64,000 nt of DNA from Cristatella mucedo (lineage: Eukaryota; Bryozoa; Phylactolaemata; Cristatellidae), in NCBI GenBank assembly GCA_009760855.2, contig WPIO01000039.1, positions 2,021,001 to 2,085,000 of the forward strand. The letters run 5' to 3'. How positions within the stretch are numbered: the stretch's first letter is position 1; each line of letters begins with the position of its first letter. Position numbers and translations under genes: made by a program. The notes beneath the pieces were generated by a model, which saw nothing but the letters and a program-made list of their open reading frames with translations, made no database searches and was not told the origin of the DNA. This document shows positions 25,447-36,902 of the stretch, in pieces.

Positions 25447-26426
25447 CTTTAATGTTCAGGCACTTGCGGAATGACACGCCAAGGTTAACACGTGAAAACA
25501 TGCTTAGTCATGTACAAGCATTTACGTGTACACACTGGACATCGTACACACACTCACGCACGTACAGGTTTATACATACTCTAGAATTCTTGAGTATTAC
25601 CACGCATGCATATTATCACCTGCCCTTCTCGCAACTGAAGGAAATTTGATCGCGTTCAAAATTGCTGTTAAAGCAACAATTCGTCGTATTTATATTAGAT
25701 GAGTTATATTTTCTCATACTGGCTTAAATTAATCACGAGTTATTAGCCCCGTGACTTTAAAGTCAAAGTGTAAGTTATTAAATGAGATTAAAATATTTAT
25801 TGATATGCATGTGTTTTTTGATTTCGTCACATATGTTTAGAGATTTAAAATTTATCTTTAGGCTCGCACAAGCGCCGGCGAACAACACATACACACACAC
25901 ACGCAGGCACGCACACAGCTTTGCTGCCTTCTTAAGGTTCAAGAGAGTAAAAATAAATCACAGATTAAGGCATTAAGACAAGCAATGATATGAATTATTA
26001 ACCTTAAAAGTTGTAGCAAGGTTTTTAGAATTTTGGAAGGAAGACTTGGTAAAATTAGCCTCTTTCATCGGTATGCTAATCAATTTATGCTTTTCTAAAT
26101 AAATAGTGAAACTTGAAACTTGTATAGCAACACAAGAGAACTAAATATCCTTCAAAGATCCGCATACAAATTCGGAATTAAAGTGATGTAATTGGGTTGG
26201 GACAGCACGCTTTGCGTAAGCGCACGTTAGCACACAGTAGCCTGTGCAATAGAGCCTTTCCAGTTAGCGAAATACTCTGCACCTGCGGCTTGTCTGATTT
26301 GAACCACCCAAATGTCTCACATTTGCTGCTACTCACATTTCAGTCTCTTCTTTCTCTCGCTCGTGCCTAGCTGTCCGAAACGCTTCCGAATGCGAATTCG
26401 CGTTGCCTAACGTTAAACATTGCATC

Positions 26427-26917
26427 TACCTTCATTCTTTGGCTCCAGCCTATCTCTCAGATCTACTCTCCCACCAGGCCAATCATCGTACCACCCGCTT
26501 TCCGGAAACTAACAGCTTACTTATACCCCGTACGAGCCTCAAATCCGTCGGAGACCGTGCATTTAGGTCAAATGCTCCTATAGCCTGAAGCTCACTCCAG
26601 ACTTGCGTCACAAAATCCGCTGACTCGACCGCATTTAAAAAGAACTTAAAAATGCACCTATTTAGGACAGCATTTAGTGGGTCCCTGTGATTCGCCCTTA
26701 TGTGCTTACGCGTGCTGACACTGCGCATGCTGCCACTTACCACACTTGCATGCTGACCCTGTGCAGGTCACCCTTAACCATCACGTGATTCATGTTGCTT
26801 ATCAAGCGTGATATTAATGACCATTTAGTCGTGTTTCCCTTTGCAGCAATTGTAAGGCGCCTAGAAATAGATTGAGTTCTTTGAGGGCGCTTTTTAAGGG
26901 TATCATTATTATTATTA
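26427..26917 (+). mobile_element. LINE family A, 3' fragment in the GPCR2 intron
   Basis: Starts in the ORF2 segment SLAPAYLSDLLSHQ, continues with the GDRAFRSNAP block, 3' UTR and hairpin, and ends in an (ATT)n tail at about 26900-26917. It is in the same orientation as the host gene. Confidence 0.87.
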
Positions 26918-27759
26918 ACTTAAATAATTAGGCGTGCCTCTAATGTAAGTACGCTCAAATCAGTAGAGACTTTTCCTTAGATTAGGGTGCTCCTAAGGAC
27001 GACAAAATTCTCTCCCGTTTGTGTACTGAAATACTGGCTTAAATACATTTATAAAAGGTAACGAATCGCCTGATCGTCAAAGTATTTGCGAAGTTTCCGC
27101 GAATCAATTAAACAGTAGATCTGCCGCTAAGGAGATACGTAAGTGTAGACGGGATATCTCGCGTGTCTGACCTGAGCGGACCTGAAATTTTCAAGTGGTA
27201 TGTAACTGAAAGAAGGGAAGCATTGACGTTCGAATTCGGAAAATGACACCAAATCTGAGTTTAGACACTTGAGTAGATATGCTTTCCTTGCCCACTTGAA
27301 TACGCAATTCTTGAGACGTACGCTGCACGCAGCAAAAAGTCTTCATAAGTGAATGATGGGCGGTAGAATTGGCCTATTTTTATTTGAATTAAATAAAACT
27401 GTCTTGTTAAACTTCGTTCTGTGGAAAAAGATAAGACAGCTTATGCGCAGGTGATGGCATTAGCTGAAAAATTTCCCGATTATAGTTCTCACAATGCTAG
27501 AGATAGAGAAAGAGTAAAATACGATTATAATCTAAAGAATATGCCACAATAAGCCTTAGCTAGCAATATTTTTACCTAGAGTTTTACTTTATTTATTTTT
27601 TATAAATATATGCATTAAATATGCTCACAGTTTCTTAAATAGGGTTATGATATCTTTTGGAAGTGCAGTAGACAACAACACGATGACCGGCCACAGCTAT
27701 GATCTTGAAAGCAATCCAATATAGCCACAATCACAATGAATATATGATACCGTTTTTAG

Positions 27760-28058
27760 ATGGTGTCCACAGCACACTGAAGGTGGCTATTCACTATCCA
27801 ACATTGGAAGCGCTTAGGAAAAGGCTGAATTCTTCTTCAAGAACCGCAATCATGTTTTTTGTAGTCACGCTGGGATTCTTTATCTGCTGGATACCGTTTT
27901 TCCTTATTGGATTGAATGCAGTGACCTACAATTTATTTTTTTCAGGAATCCGGTTTTTTACCAGCTGCACAAACTTCATTTTTTACTTTGCTTTTAATCG
28001 CCGTATTCGAAGAGAAACGGTCAAGAAGCTGTCGCTCCAGAGACGAGACGCCAGTTGA
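27760..28058 (+). CDS. GPCR2 exon 2: TM6, TM7 and C-tail
   Basis: Acceptor TTTTTAG ends at 27759. The two first bases complete the split codon left by exon 1 (G+AT, Asp). It encodes a basic loop segment, then TM6 (FFVVTLGFFICWIPFFLIGL, with the canonical C-W-x-P), a short third extracellular loop, and TM7 (FFTSCTNFIFYFAF), followed by a basic NRRIRRETVKK stretch like helix 8. The NPxxY position is N-F-I-F-Y: Asn and Tyr kept, Pro replaced by Phe. The tail is very short. The stop TGA at 28056-28058 overlaps an AATAAA at 28058-28063 that could be the polyadenylation signal. The matching phase and the family-wide resemblance make the join to 23585 nearly certain. Confidence 0.9.
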
Positions 28059-28097
28059 ATAAATACAGCAAGTCTAATGGAGTCTAACTCACTTATA

Positions 28098-28205
28098 TCT
28101 TATAATAACAAGTTTGTATAGCGCCCTCAGAAAACTCATTCCATGTCTAGGCACTTTACGTATACTGTAAGGGCAGCATGGTCAATTGGTTAATTGTAGA
28201 AACCA
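28098..28205 (-). mobile_element. LINE family A tail fragment
   Basis: On the minus strand: 3' UTR piece, the hairpin (AAAGTGCC...GGGCGCTATA) and a short decayed tail at about 28098-28110. It begins some 40 bp after the GPCR2 stop, so it may lie in the 3' UTR. Confidence 0.65.
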
Positions 28206-28344
28206 GATATACATGCATGATTTATGAGGACACATGAACGGTATATAGGAAGAGCCTGCTGCCGTAAAACATTTCGCGGGGTCGTCTGCATGGAAAGGGG
28301 CAGTCAATGCTGCAGCTCTTAAATGCCTGTTGAAGAGGTACCAC

Positions 28345-29312
28345 GTAATAATAGCAATCATGATAATACATTTGATGTAGCCTCCTCAGAGAACCCAATC
28401 TCCTTTTATGCACTTTACATGTGCTGCAAAGGAAACAAGATCGAATGGTTAATGGTAGCATGCTCAATGACAACTAACATAGCAAGGTAAGCGGCGACAC
28501 GCACACGGTCGGAATGCAAATTTGGTTAGTAGCAGCATGCGCAGTGTCACAACGGATAAGCACGTAAAAGACGAATCAGACAGACCCACTAAATGCTGTG
28601 ATAAGTAGGTGCGTTTTAAAATTTCTTTTAAATGTGGTCAAGTCAGGGGATGTCGTGAAGCAAGTCGGGAGTGAGTTCCAGGCTTTGGGAGCATACGAAC
28701 TAAATGCACGGTCTCCAAAGGATTTGAGGTTTGTGCGAGGTATTGGTAAACAGTTAGATTCCGAAAAGCGGGTGATACGATACTAAGTTTAGTGAGGCAG
28801 TAGATCTGATAGGTAGACTGGAGTAAAAAAATCTAGGGACCTAAAAGTGAGCGACAAAACCTTTAAGTCGATGCTTTGCTTGACTAGTAGCCAGTGCAGG
28901 TCGGCGAGAAGTTGTTTGATGCGGTAGCTTCGATGCTCATGACAGACAAGCCTAGCTGCGGAGTTTATTACTAGCTGTGAGCGCCTGATTGCACGTGCCG
29001 GTAGGCCAGCAAGCACTGAGTTGAAGAAGTCAGGACGAATGTCACAAATGCATGGACTAATTTAGATGTGTTATCCCTATCTAAGTAAGCCCGAATTTAA
29101 GCAATTTTATGTAGCTGAAAGTAGGCCGATTTGATTCTGGAACCAATGTGGTCGGCTAACGAAAGGTCACTTTGGAACATGACACCTAGATTTCGTGCAG
29201 ATTCAACAGGAGATATGCTGGCAGAGCCGGTATTGAGCGTTAGAATTTCCATTTCTGAATCACACTTAGTTTGCCCCTAAATAGTAAGTTATTTTATCAG
29301 GTAAAAACAGAA
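28345..29312 (-). mobile_element. LINE family A, longer 3' fragment
   Basis: Minus-strand copy from a decayed (TTA)n tail at about 28345-28362, through the hairpin and 3' UTR, the GDRAFSSYAPKAWN block, SLLADLHWLLVKQ.IDLK (about 28880), AGLPARAIRRSQLVINSAAR (about 28950-29010), to the segment just after the RT active site near 29290. Stops and frame changes show it is dead. Confidence 0.85.
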
Positions 29313-29904
29313 CCATCACGTGCAGATAGAGATCTAGAGAAGAACGTCAGGCATAATGCAATGGTTGCGTAATAGGTGAGCCAAATGGTCCAAATGCATT
29401 CGAGTTTCGGAAAACTTATTCAAGTTCCACAGCATCAATGGTCATTCTCTTTTTCTATTTCTCTATATATAAGCAGCTTCCAGTTACGGCCGGTTACCCT
29501 TTCTCCAGATTAGGTAGGGGATCTTAAGACCTCTTTCTTGCATTCTCTCTACCATTGACATGCGTAGCCTTATTCACTCAGTGCCTGCGAAAGAGTCCCC
29601 ACCACATTTACATTTATAACTAATTAACGGCTCGTGCTGCATCAAGCTGTTGCAAAGTCCAGCAGCTTTTCAAGTCTTACTGCAGAACCGGCTGCGGATC
29701 ATATCTGACAACGCTTACATGTGCGCAGCAGTAGCTGTCTGACCTACAAGGCCGGAAATGCAGCACATCCCGCACGCATTGCTGGATTGCTGCAGATTTC
29801 CCCGCCTTTTCTCATCTTTATTCCTCTTATTTAAAATAAGCAGCACGCCAAGTAAGTTTATTTACATTATACGAGACAACTGGTTTGTCTCTGCAGTTAA
29901 TAAA
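29313..29904. other. Intergenic, no feature recognised
   Basis: No recognisable coding domain or repeat copy seen. Confidence 0.4.
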
Positions 29905-30374
29905 TTATGGAGCTTAGCCCTGTCAGTCTTCCCCAACCAGGCTAAGCATCGTAACGCCCACTTTTCGGAATCTAGTCGTTCATCTATACCTCGGACAAAC
30001 CTGAATTCTTTGGAGACAATGCCTTTAGTTAGTGTGCTCTCAAAGTTTGAAACTCACGTCTTGCTTTCGACACGACATCTGACTTGAACACATTTAAAAA
30101 GAAACTAAAACGTACCTATTTATCATAGCATTTAGTGGGTCCCAGCGACTTGGCCTTTAGGTGTTTATGTATGTAATGCTACGCATACTGCCACAAACCA
30201 AACTTGCGTGCTGAAGCTGTGCATTTTACCCCTAATCATGCTATTATTTTTGTTTATCGAGCATGCTAACCACTAAGCATGCGATTGTGCTTCCTTTGCA
30301 GCAAACGTAAAGTGAATAGAAGGAGCGCGAGTTTTTTGAAGGCACTGTATCATGTGTGTTATTGTTGTTATTCA
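29905..30374 (+). mobile_element. LINE family A, 3' fragment
   Basis: Decayed ORF2 C-terminus (NQAKHRNAHFSES, then a GDNAFS-like block), 3' UTR, weakened hairpin and a (TTA/TTG)n tail at about 30357-30372. Confidence 0.8.
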
Positions 30375-31240
30375 AAAAACCGCAATAATTTAATGCAATG
30401 ATATTCAACTTGCCAGCTTATTTTTCAAGAGCAAATTCTTGAAATCTGGCTAGACGGCTTCACACACGGTTATCATTTTCTGGTTTCTCTCCTAGTAGTT
30501 GTTTGCATGTCTCACAGTGAAGACAACAAGTTATAGCACACTTAAATGGTATCAGCGCTAGGAAAAATAAATGCGCCTTAAGGATAGCCTCTAGTGCTGA
30601 TATGAAGTAGCCTGAAGCAAAGCTATCTCTCAAAAATTTACTTTGTTCATGAACTTGAAAGTAGTTGTACCGGATAGTTCATCTTCTGCTCTCGAAAATA
30701 AGTAAAACAGTTGCCTGCTAATTACGCACTTCTGGGTCATTTGATTAATTGATACAATGACTACGATGCCATGAAATTGCCACGAAATGAAAGAGCGGTT
30801 TCGATGAGACAAAAAAAAGGGCTGGCTGACCATGAAAGTCACTCCGTACAGGCTACTAAAGTCAAGCAGCGTAAACGTGGACACGACACGGCAACCTGTT
30901 TCTACCTGCATCTAATTAGAAAAGGCACTGCTGAAGTAAAATGAACTCAGCCTGTGCACAAAATATGCCAACATTCCGAATATTCATTATATAGAGCCTA
31001 TATGAGGTTTGACAACTGACGAGAGACAGAGTCAATGTGACCTTCAATTAAATAATTATAGGAGATTGTCTACAGCAAAAGAAGCTGGAGCAGCAATGCA
31101 AGCGTCCAACAAAAACCGAACCTCTTTCTAAGCACTTTAATTCTCAGTAAAGTAACAATACTTTTTCATAAAGTGTGGAAAAAACCAGAGTTGAACGTTG
31201 CCTATTTCTGAAACGATTGCTGCATGGCAGTTATAATATG
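30375..31240. other. Intergenic, no feature recognised
   Basis: No gene supported. The sequence leads into the satellite 1 array at about 31.2 kb. Confidence 0.4.
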
Positions 31241-32870
31241 CAGAGAGGCTGGTTGGTCCGGACCAGTGGAAGCCCTAACACTAGTTAGCGTACTTGAAAC
31301 AGCATTAATTTCAGTGGTTAAACTCGGAACACTGTTTTCTATAATGTGGAATCAAAACCACGGATCCTGAATGACTATTTGAGAAATGGTTGCAGTATTG
31401 CAGTTTAAAATTTAAGGAATGGCTGGGCCATTTGAAGGCCAATGCATGACAAAAAGTAAAGGTTATTGCGCGACATTTTGCGGGTACATCTGTAACGCTG
31501 TAACACCGTCGTCAGTTATTTGTAGTGAAATCAGAGTTGTGCGATGCCTATTGTGGATATAGCAGCTGTCTCAATATCTGAAAATTTAGAACTGTTCTCT
31601 GGGCTGGGCCATTGGAGGCCATTGCGCGAGAGCTCGCATTCGTCAGGCCAAGCATCGTACCACCCGCTTTTCGGAATCCAACAGTCTACAAATACCTCGT
31701 ACAAACCTTAAATCCTTTGGAGACCGTGCATTTAGTTCGTATGCTCCCAAAGCCTGGAACTCCCTCCCGACCTGCGTCAGAACATCCCCTGACCTGACCA
31801 CATTTAAAAGGAACCAAAATACACACCTATTTAGGACAGCATTTAGTGGGTCCCTGTGATTCGTCCTTGATGTGCTTATGCATGCTGACACTGTGCATGC
31901 TGCCACTAACCACATTTGCATGCTGACCCTGTGCATGTCACCCAACCATTTTATTCATTTCATTTGTTTTTCAAGCATGATTTTACTTACCATTCAATTG
32001 CATTTCACTTTGCAGCAAATGTAAAGCGCCTAGAGAGAGATTGAGTTCTCTGAGGGCGCTTTATCAAGTGAATTATTGTTATTGTTATTGTTGTTATCGC
32101 ATTAGATTTCATGGGTAAACTCAGAACGCGGTTTTCAATAATGTGGCAAAAACCAGAGTAGTGCGACGCCTATTGTGTCAATATCAGTTGCTAGGTAGTG
32201 TGAATATACAATGAGGCTGGCTAGCACTGGCCACTGGAAGTCATTGCAAGATAACGGGCAAGCGAAAGGCATGGAATTTGATGCGTAAACCCGGAGTAAT
32301 GTTTTCTGTAAAAAGGAATTCAAACCACAGTTTCAAAAAGTTTATGTAGAAAATGGTGGCTATATCACCATTGGAATACTTTGGTGTGCTTACTTGGCCG
32401 GTCCATTGAAAGCCATAGCATGAGAGCATGCTGGCGCAATCTTATGAAATTTGAGGCGCAAGCCTGGAACACAGCTGCGAGAAATGTTTTGTGGAAATGT
32501 GTCTGTGCCACAGCTCGATCATTTTGGCTGCCACCTGTGCCGGGCCATCCAGGCAATAGCATGACAGCGAGAAAGAGCTATCCCATGACATTTGGTTAGT
32601 AAACCTGGCATTCTCTTCTCTATAATTTGAAGCCGAAGCTGCAGCTAAGTGATGTCCTTTTTTTTGGAAATGGCAGCTGTATCACCGTTAGAAAACGTAA
32701 AAAGGCTGGATCACCCGGGCTATTGAAGTTTATAGCATGAGAATGAGCCCGCGCAAAATCACGTGAAATTTGGTAGGTAAACCCAGGATACAAATATGTT
32801 TAAGCTGAAATCAAAATCTCAGTTTCCTGAAGTTTATTTTGAAAATGGCAGCAGTATCACACTATGTCGC
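31240..32870 (+). repeat. Satellite 1: degraded tandem array, unit about 145-180 bp
   Basis: The anchor GGCTGG/GGCCGG...CCATTGRAGGCCAT recurs at 31247, 31421, 31602, 32215, 32396, 32538 and 32704. Excluding the LINE A insertion (31641-32098), spacings are about 174, 181, 155, 181, 143 and 165 bp. Further shared blocks per unit are GCATGAGAGC, TGAAATTTGGT, GTAAACCCGGA, CTATAATTTGGAATCAAA and GAAAATGGCAGC. Units are diverged, so the array is old. Confidence 0.82.
31641..32098 (+). mobile_element. LINE family A, 3' fragment inside satellite 1
   Basis: Starts at QAKHRTTRFSESNS in ORF2, keeps the GDRAFSSYAPKAWNSLPTCV block, 3' UTR, and a well-preserved hairpin at 32023-32062, and ends in (TTA/TTG)n at about 32070-32098. 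Satellite sequence resumes on either side. Confidence 0.88.
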
Positions 32871-32894
32871 AGCTATTCGTGACACCCTTTCTCA

Positions 32895-33000
32895 TCAACT
32901 TATGTAAGCTAGCGATTAAGCAGCGCATCGACTTCTAGGTTCGGTCTTTTACTTTAAGGTCTCTTTCATTTTTAGCTCCACCCTACTGATCCAAAATATT
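32895..33000 (+). mobile_element. LINE fragment, inner ORF2 piece
   Basis: About 100 bp matching the inner ORF2 stretch of family A: the equivalent of VKQRIDFKVLSLTFRSLS...APTLL. No tail. Confidence 0.55.
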
Positions 33001-33721
33001 GAAGCTTCGGCGTTCTATATTAGTCAGATTATGATTTGCGAGACACTTTTGCTGTTGCTAAATTATTTTCATTACAAAACGGTGAGGGCACAAGCTTAAG
33101 TTAGGCGACATGCAAACTAAAGGAACGCAACAATCAGTGAAGTTGTGCAGCAGTTATTTTGTGAGAGTTGCTGTACACTAAGAATGGTGCTGGCCACATT
33201 CAGCCCTCTGTGGCTGTTGAGTGGACCGCTCCACGCTATCGCTATATAGACTTAGTTGAATGAAAGGCACGAGCAATCAATTATTTTCAATTTTATCAAC
33301 TATTTTCTGTCAAGTTCCGCTGCTGTCGGTATATCTTCGAGTATTCGTAAATCAACCGAAAGTTGCTAGCCACAATTCTGTGAGGCTCACATTTGTCGCG
33401 CAGTAACAACAAGAACTGCGCTCCTACGAGCGCTGCCCTGGCGGTCTGTTAACGTCGAAGCCTCACTGTCTGGGTGCAAGTAAGGATATTCCCTAATAAG
33501 GCTTCCCATTGTACCGCCAGCTTTGACGACTCTGGTAATATGGCGGTGCCATTGAAGAGCCTTACGCAGTTTCGAGAAATACCACCAGTGCGTACATCAC
33601 AAAGTAAAGAGGAAATAATTCTAAACTTACATGGAGATGCAGTGGCTTGGTGTTTTCAACATTTAAAAAAGAAGTACGGATTCTTCACTCTGTATTTACT
33701 ATGTAACTGAGAAATTGTTTT

Positions 33722-33855
33722 ATTCTGATGCTTACGACACTGTGCTTGGTATCACTAAATGATTGACTTGCATCTTTCCAGAATATGCAAATTGCTTAGA
33801 GCGAGATTCATTTGTCTTAGAGGGTGTTATTTAATATGAATTTTTATTTATAACC
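33722..33855 (+). mobile_element. Decayed LINE family A tail
   Basis: Weak copy of the 3' UTR end (GCTTACGACACTGTGCTTGGT, then CTTAGAGCGAGATTCATTTG, then CTTAGAGGGTGTTATTTA) with a T/A-rich end. Highly diverged. Confidence 0.5.
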
Positions 33856-33859
33856 TTAA

Positions 33860-35890
33860 AGTGTACCTGCATAACAACTTCTGTCAAGCTTAAGTACTCT
33901 TGAATACGTAATTTTGTGCCTCCAAGCTGAGGGGCATTTTAAAGTCTCTTTTTAGGTATACAGACGATTATTCTTTAGGGCGAATTCTACTGCACTAGTA
34001 ATTTAATTTTCTTGTTTTGGTATTCCTAAAATTTTTAAAAGCATGCATGCTCGCTTGATAAGAATTCAAAATTTAGTATTTTAACGAGAGTTGTGAAGTA
34101 AGTAGCGTCTGCAAGGGATCCCGAAACATCACCCCCTGTCACTAAAAATGTGCATCGGATAAGCAAGGAAAACAGTGCAGAAATTTCATTCAAAATTCTG
34201 CAGACATTGCAAACAAAATTGACAGCCAGATGAAAACCTAGTAGTTACTACTTTCGATTAACCGAAGCCACATGTTTATATTTTCTCTATAATTAAAACA
34301 TTTTTTGCTGCAGATATAATGTCGTATAATAGTCATGAGTACTGATGGATGTAACGAGCAAAGACATAGTTAATGGGTGCGTTCAATAATTACCTCTGTG
34401 AGCCCTGGATAAACAGGTCTGTGGCCATTGGCAAACAGAGCCTTCATTTTTGATCATGAATCACATTGTTTCAATTTTCGAACCTATACATTGTTACTTC
34501 CCATTATCTTTTTGCTTGTAACACAATTTATTATATCAGAATGTCACGTGCTGCTGTAAAGTCACTGCACTAGGGGCTATGTAAAAGTGCTCAAAAAGGT
34601 CTAGCTAGCTCCAGGCAAGCTGACGCAAAATAGAGTTATTAATGAAAACGCCAAGAAAGAAACTACATTCACGAGCGTCTTTGTATTGCAAATTATTTGC
34701 TGTACGACTTCGGTCTAGTAAGGATTTTATGGTAACTCACTGTTTGGACGAAGAGCTTTGAGGCATCATATGTCTTCTCGATGGGTTCTGACAGTCTATT
34801 TTATAGCTAAAACCTATGGTTCACCAATGAATTGGTCGAACACTAGAGCTATTATTAAGATTCCTATACTTTTTCTACAAATTATAAACGCAATGCAGCG
34901 GATCAGTAACTACAGTTTACATCACAAACCCAGTTCACGAAAATGTGATCTTTGTTTACTGAATATTCGACAGCTTTTAAAGTCCCACAACCTTAAAGTT
35001 ACAATTTAACAAAATACCAATAGTAGAGCTACATAGAATACGTGGTATGTGGTTTCTAGTAACCAAAATAATGGGAATACTAACACTGACTCATTCATTA
35101 CTGAACTATAGCACGTATTTGTTTAATCTTTTGTTCCTACACCTTAGTTTGTGGTCACGGGTGAAATACAGTTCGGCGTGATCTATTTGCAGCACGGCAG
35201 CGAACCGTACAATGCATTTTGGAGGTAGATAGCATCCTTTTATGGACTTGAAATATTGATCAGCTACACACTTTTTTAATTGTCCCATGGCTAAAAGACG
35301 ATGTAAATTCGTCAGTTATTGCAGTTTGTAAAGCCACAACTGCTAATAAGAGAGTTACCAAATCATTTTTTTTTAGGAAATCGTTATAAGCTAGTTTGCT
35401 ATAATTCATTCATTCACCCATAACTAGGTGATGTATAATAAATATTGCTCCCCTGGAGCAATTCTATTTTGTGTCATGATTTAGCTGGCTGTCTGATTGT
35501 AGGCATGGCATGCAAGTTGTTGAGCAGCAGGCACAGAATCGCGAAACAATCACTTGGCAGGGCTATTTGATGTAAAAATACTCTTGCATGGATTGTTAGT
35601 GAGAGTCAAGCTTCAAGCCATATTACTGTAAAAGCTCACCAGGATTAAAGTTACATGGCTTGACTGATGATTTTCTAGCAAAGAAGAAACGTCGTTTCAG
35701 TTTAAGTTGCCAGGCATACGAGAGGCAGCTCTCCCAACAATGCTCAATCAAGTTTTTTCCTTCCTTTAAATTACCATCCACAGTTCAATTCCGTCAGTGG
35801 TCGGCGATACGAAGCCTTTGCTTCGATTTACTGGTTCCGACACTATTGGCAAGATATCCATGCAACATCGCGAAGTATCATATGTTGGGA
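33860..35890. other. Intergenic, no feature recognised
   Basis: AT-rich DNA with short open frames lacking recognisable domains. No repeat copy recognised. Confidence 0.4.
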
Positions 35891-35894
35891 TAGT

Positions 35895-36175
35895 TCATGT
35901 AACTCCATCTGTAACTCCACGAAGCCAGAGAGACTTAGTGGGTGTTAAGCAGAAAGAGTTTCTTATAGCCCACTCAAATCCGAAGCGGCTTTCGGTAGGC
36001 ATGCGGTAGCCAACAGACTTTGTCTCACGCAAAAAAGAGATAGTGAGAAGCCCAGCTGAGTTAGGAGGGCAGCAGAGGTAGTGAGTAGCATATGAGTAGC
36101 AGTTCAGGACGACTGGATAGGATACACCATAGTCGGCAGCAGGAGAGTATATATCGTTGCCAAGGAATTAAGGAA
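35895..36175 (-). mobile_element. LINE family B, 3' fragment
   Basis: Minus-strand copy of the family B end, decayed near the hairpin (35895-35945) and clearer at 35970-36160, where it matches the GTATCC/AGTCGGCAGCAGGAG region of the other copies. It ends just upstream of the pseudogene promoter. Confidence 0.72.
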
Positions 36176-36239
36176 GTTAATCCATGATAAATTGGGATTT
36201 AGCTGAAGGGAACCCACATAACACACAAGGACAGCAAAA

Positions 36240-36388
36240 CACCAAGACTACGTCATTCGATGAGTTATGCCAGGGGTCTCTTAGTCCAAAACATTAGTCA
36301 AGAGAGTAACGCTGAGAATCATTCAAGTCTTTAATGCTCATTTACTTGTGACCCGTCGCCAAATTGAAGTTAAGTCAAGAAGTAGCGA
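36240..36388 (+). promoter_or_regulatory. Relic of the GPCR upstream block
   Basis: Decayed third copy of the region upstream of GPCR2 and GPCR3. It has TACGTCA at 36249-36255 followed by a recognisable GAGTTATGCC and GTAACGCTGAGA. The CCAAT box seen in the other two is lost. It shows that the following TM1 relic was once a full gene. Confidence 0.5.
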
Positions 36389-36683
36389 TTGTGTTGGCCT
36401 GAAAGACAGGCCAAGAGTCATACTGCCTCTGTAGCTCGGCGCCATCGATCGGAAACAGGATTTGTCGACAGAAAACCCATGCCATGGAATACTACCAAAC
36501 CAAGGTTAGCAACACCAGCCACGGGAAATTGGACGAGTTTTTTTCAGATTAATGGTTGGACTAGAGAAATAGCCTACCTAACAGCCATCTTCATATTCAC
36601 TGTGCTCAGTGTAGATGGCAACTGTATGGCTCTTTATGTGGACTGTCTACAAATATCGGCACCGCATGGTGATCATCATGCTT
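36389..36683 (+). pseudogene. Truncated GPCR pseudogene (N-terminus and TM1 only)
   Basis: Conceptual residues REIAYLTAIFIFTVLSVDGN, then CMALYVDCLQI, align with TM1 of GPCR2/3 (TATAYL.TLAI.S.VG..GN.VALSVFCSRL), including the Asn of position 1.50. Just upstream, KLDEFF aligns with KLDAFL of GPCR2 but in another reading frame. The switch falls in a 7-T run at 36538-36544, so there is a one-base indel. Homology stops at about 36683, where a SINE C begins. TM2-TM5 and the second exon are not found nearby. It is preceded by a relic of the family promoter block. I am confident about the homology and less so about exact edges. Confidence 0.78.
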
Positions 36684-36828
36684 GCTGGTTTGGTCCAGCG
36701 GTCACGGTGCTCGCCGCGACCAAGGTCTGACTGAGGTCGTGGGCTTGAGCCTCGAGGCATGTGTGAAGCGCTTGAATAGAGACTAAATTCTCTTAGGGCG
36801 CTATACAAACAAATTAAATTTATTATGC
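36684..36828 (+). mobile_element. SINE family C, near-complete copy ending the pseudogene
   Basis: tRNA-like head (GGTTTGGTCCAGCGGTCAC, then GTGCTCGCC), B-box-like GGGCTTGAGCC at about 36741-36751, and the tail GTGAAGCGCTTGAATAGAGA...TTCTCTTAGGGCGCTATACAA with an A/T-rich end. It abuts the TM1 relic on its left and the GPCR3 duplication unit on its right. Confidence 0.88.
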
Positions 36829-36902
36829 CATTAAACGATAATATTTCGAATAATCCTCGTTGGTATATAACTTTTCAGGATTCAAATTAGTATGCACGAG
36901 CC

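Larger units (their letters stand above)
23586..27759 (+). other. Intron of GPCR2 (phase 1)
   Basis: 4174 bp bounded by GTGAGT and TTTTTAG. Parts near 23640-23760 and 24000-24270 are homologous to the GPCR3 intron, so the duplication includes the intron. It contains a CT run (24622-24650), a SINE C copy and a LINE A copy. No other gene seen. Confidence 0.85.

Noticed and set aside
31240-32870. CRISPR-like regular repeats
   Set aside because: Units are about 170 bp, diverged and without spacer structure, in an animal genome; they are satellite monomers.
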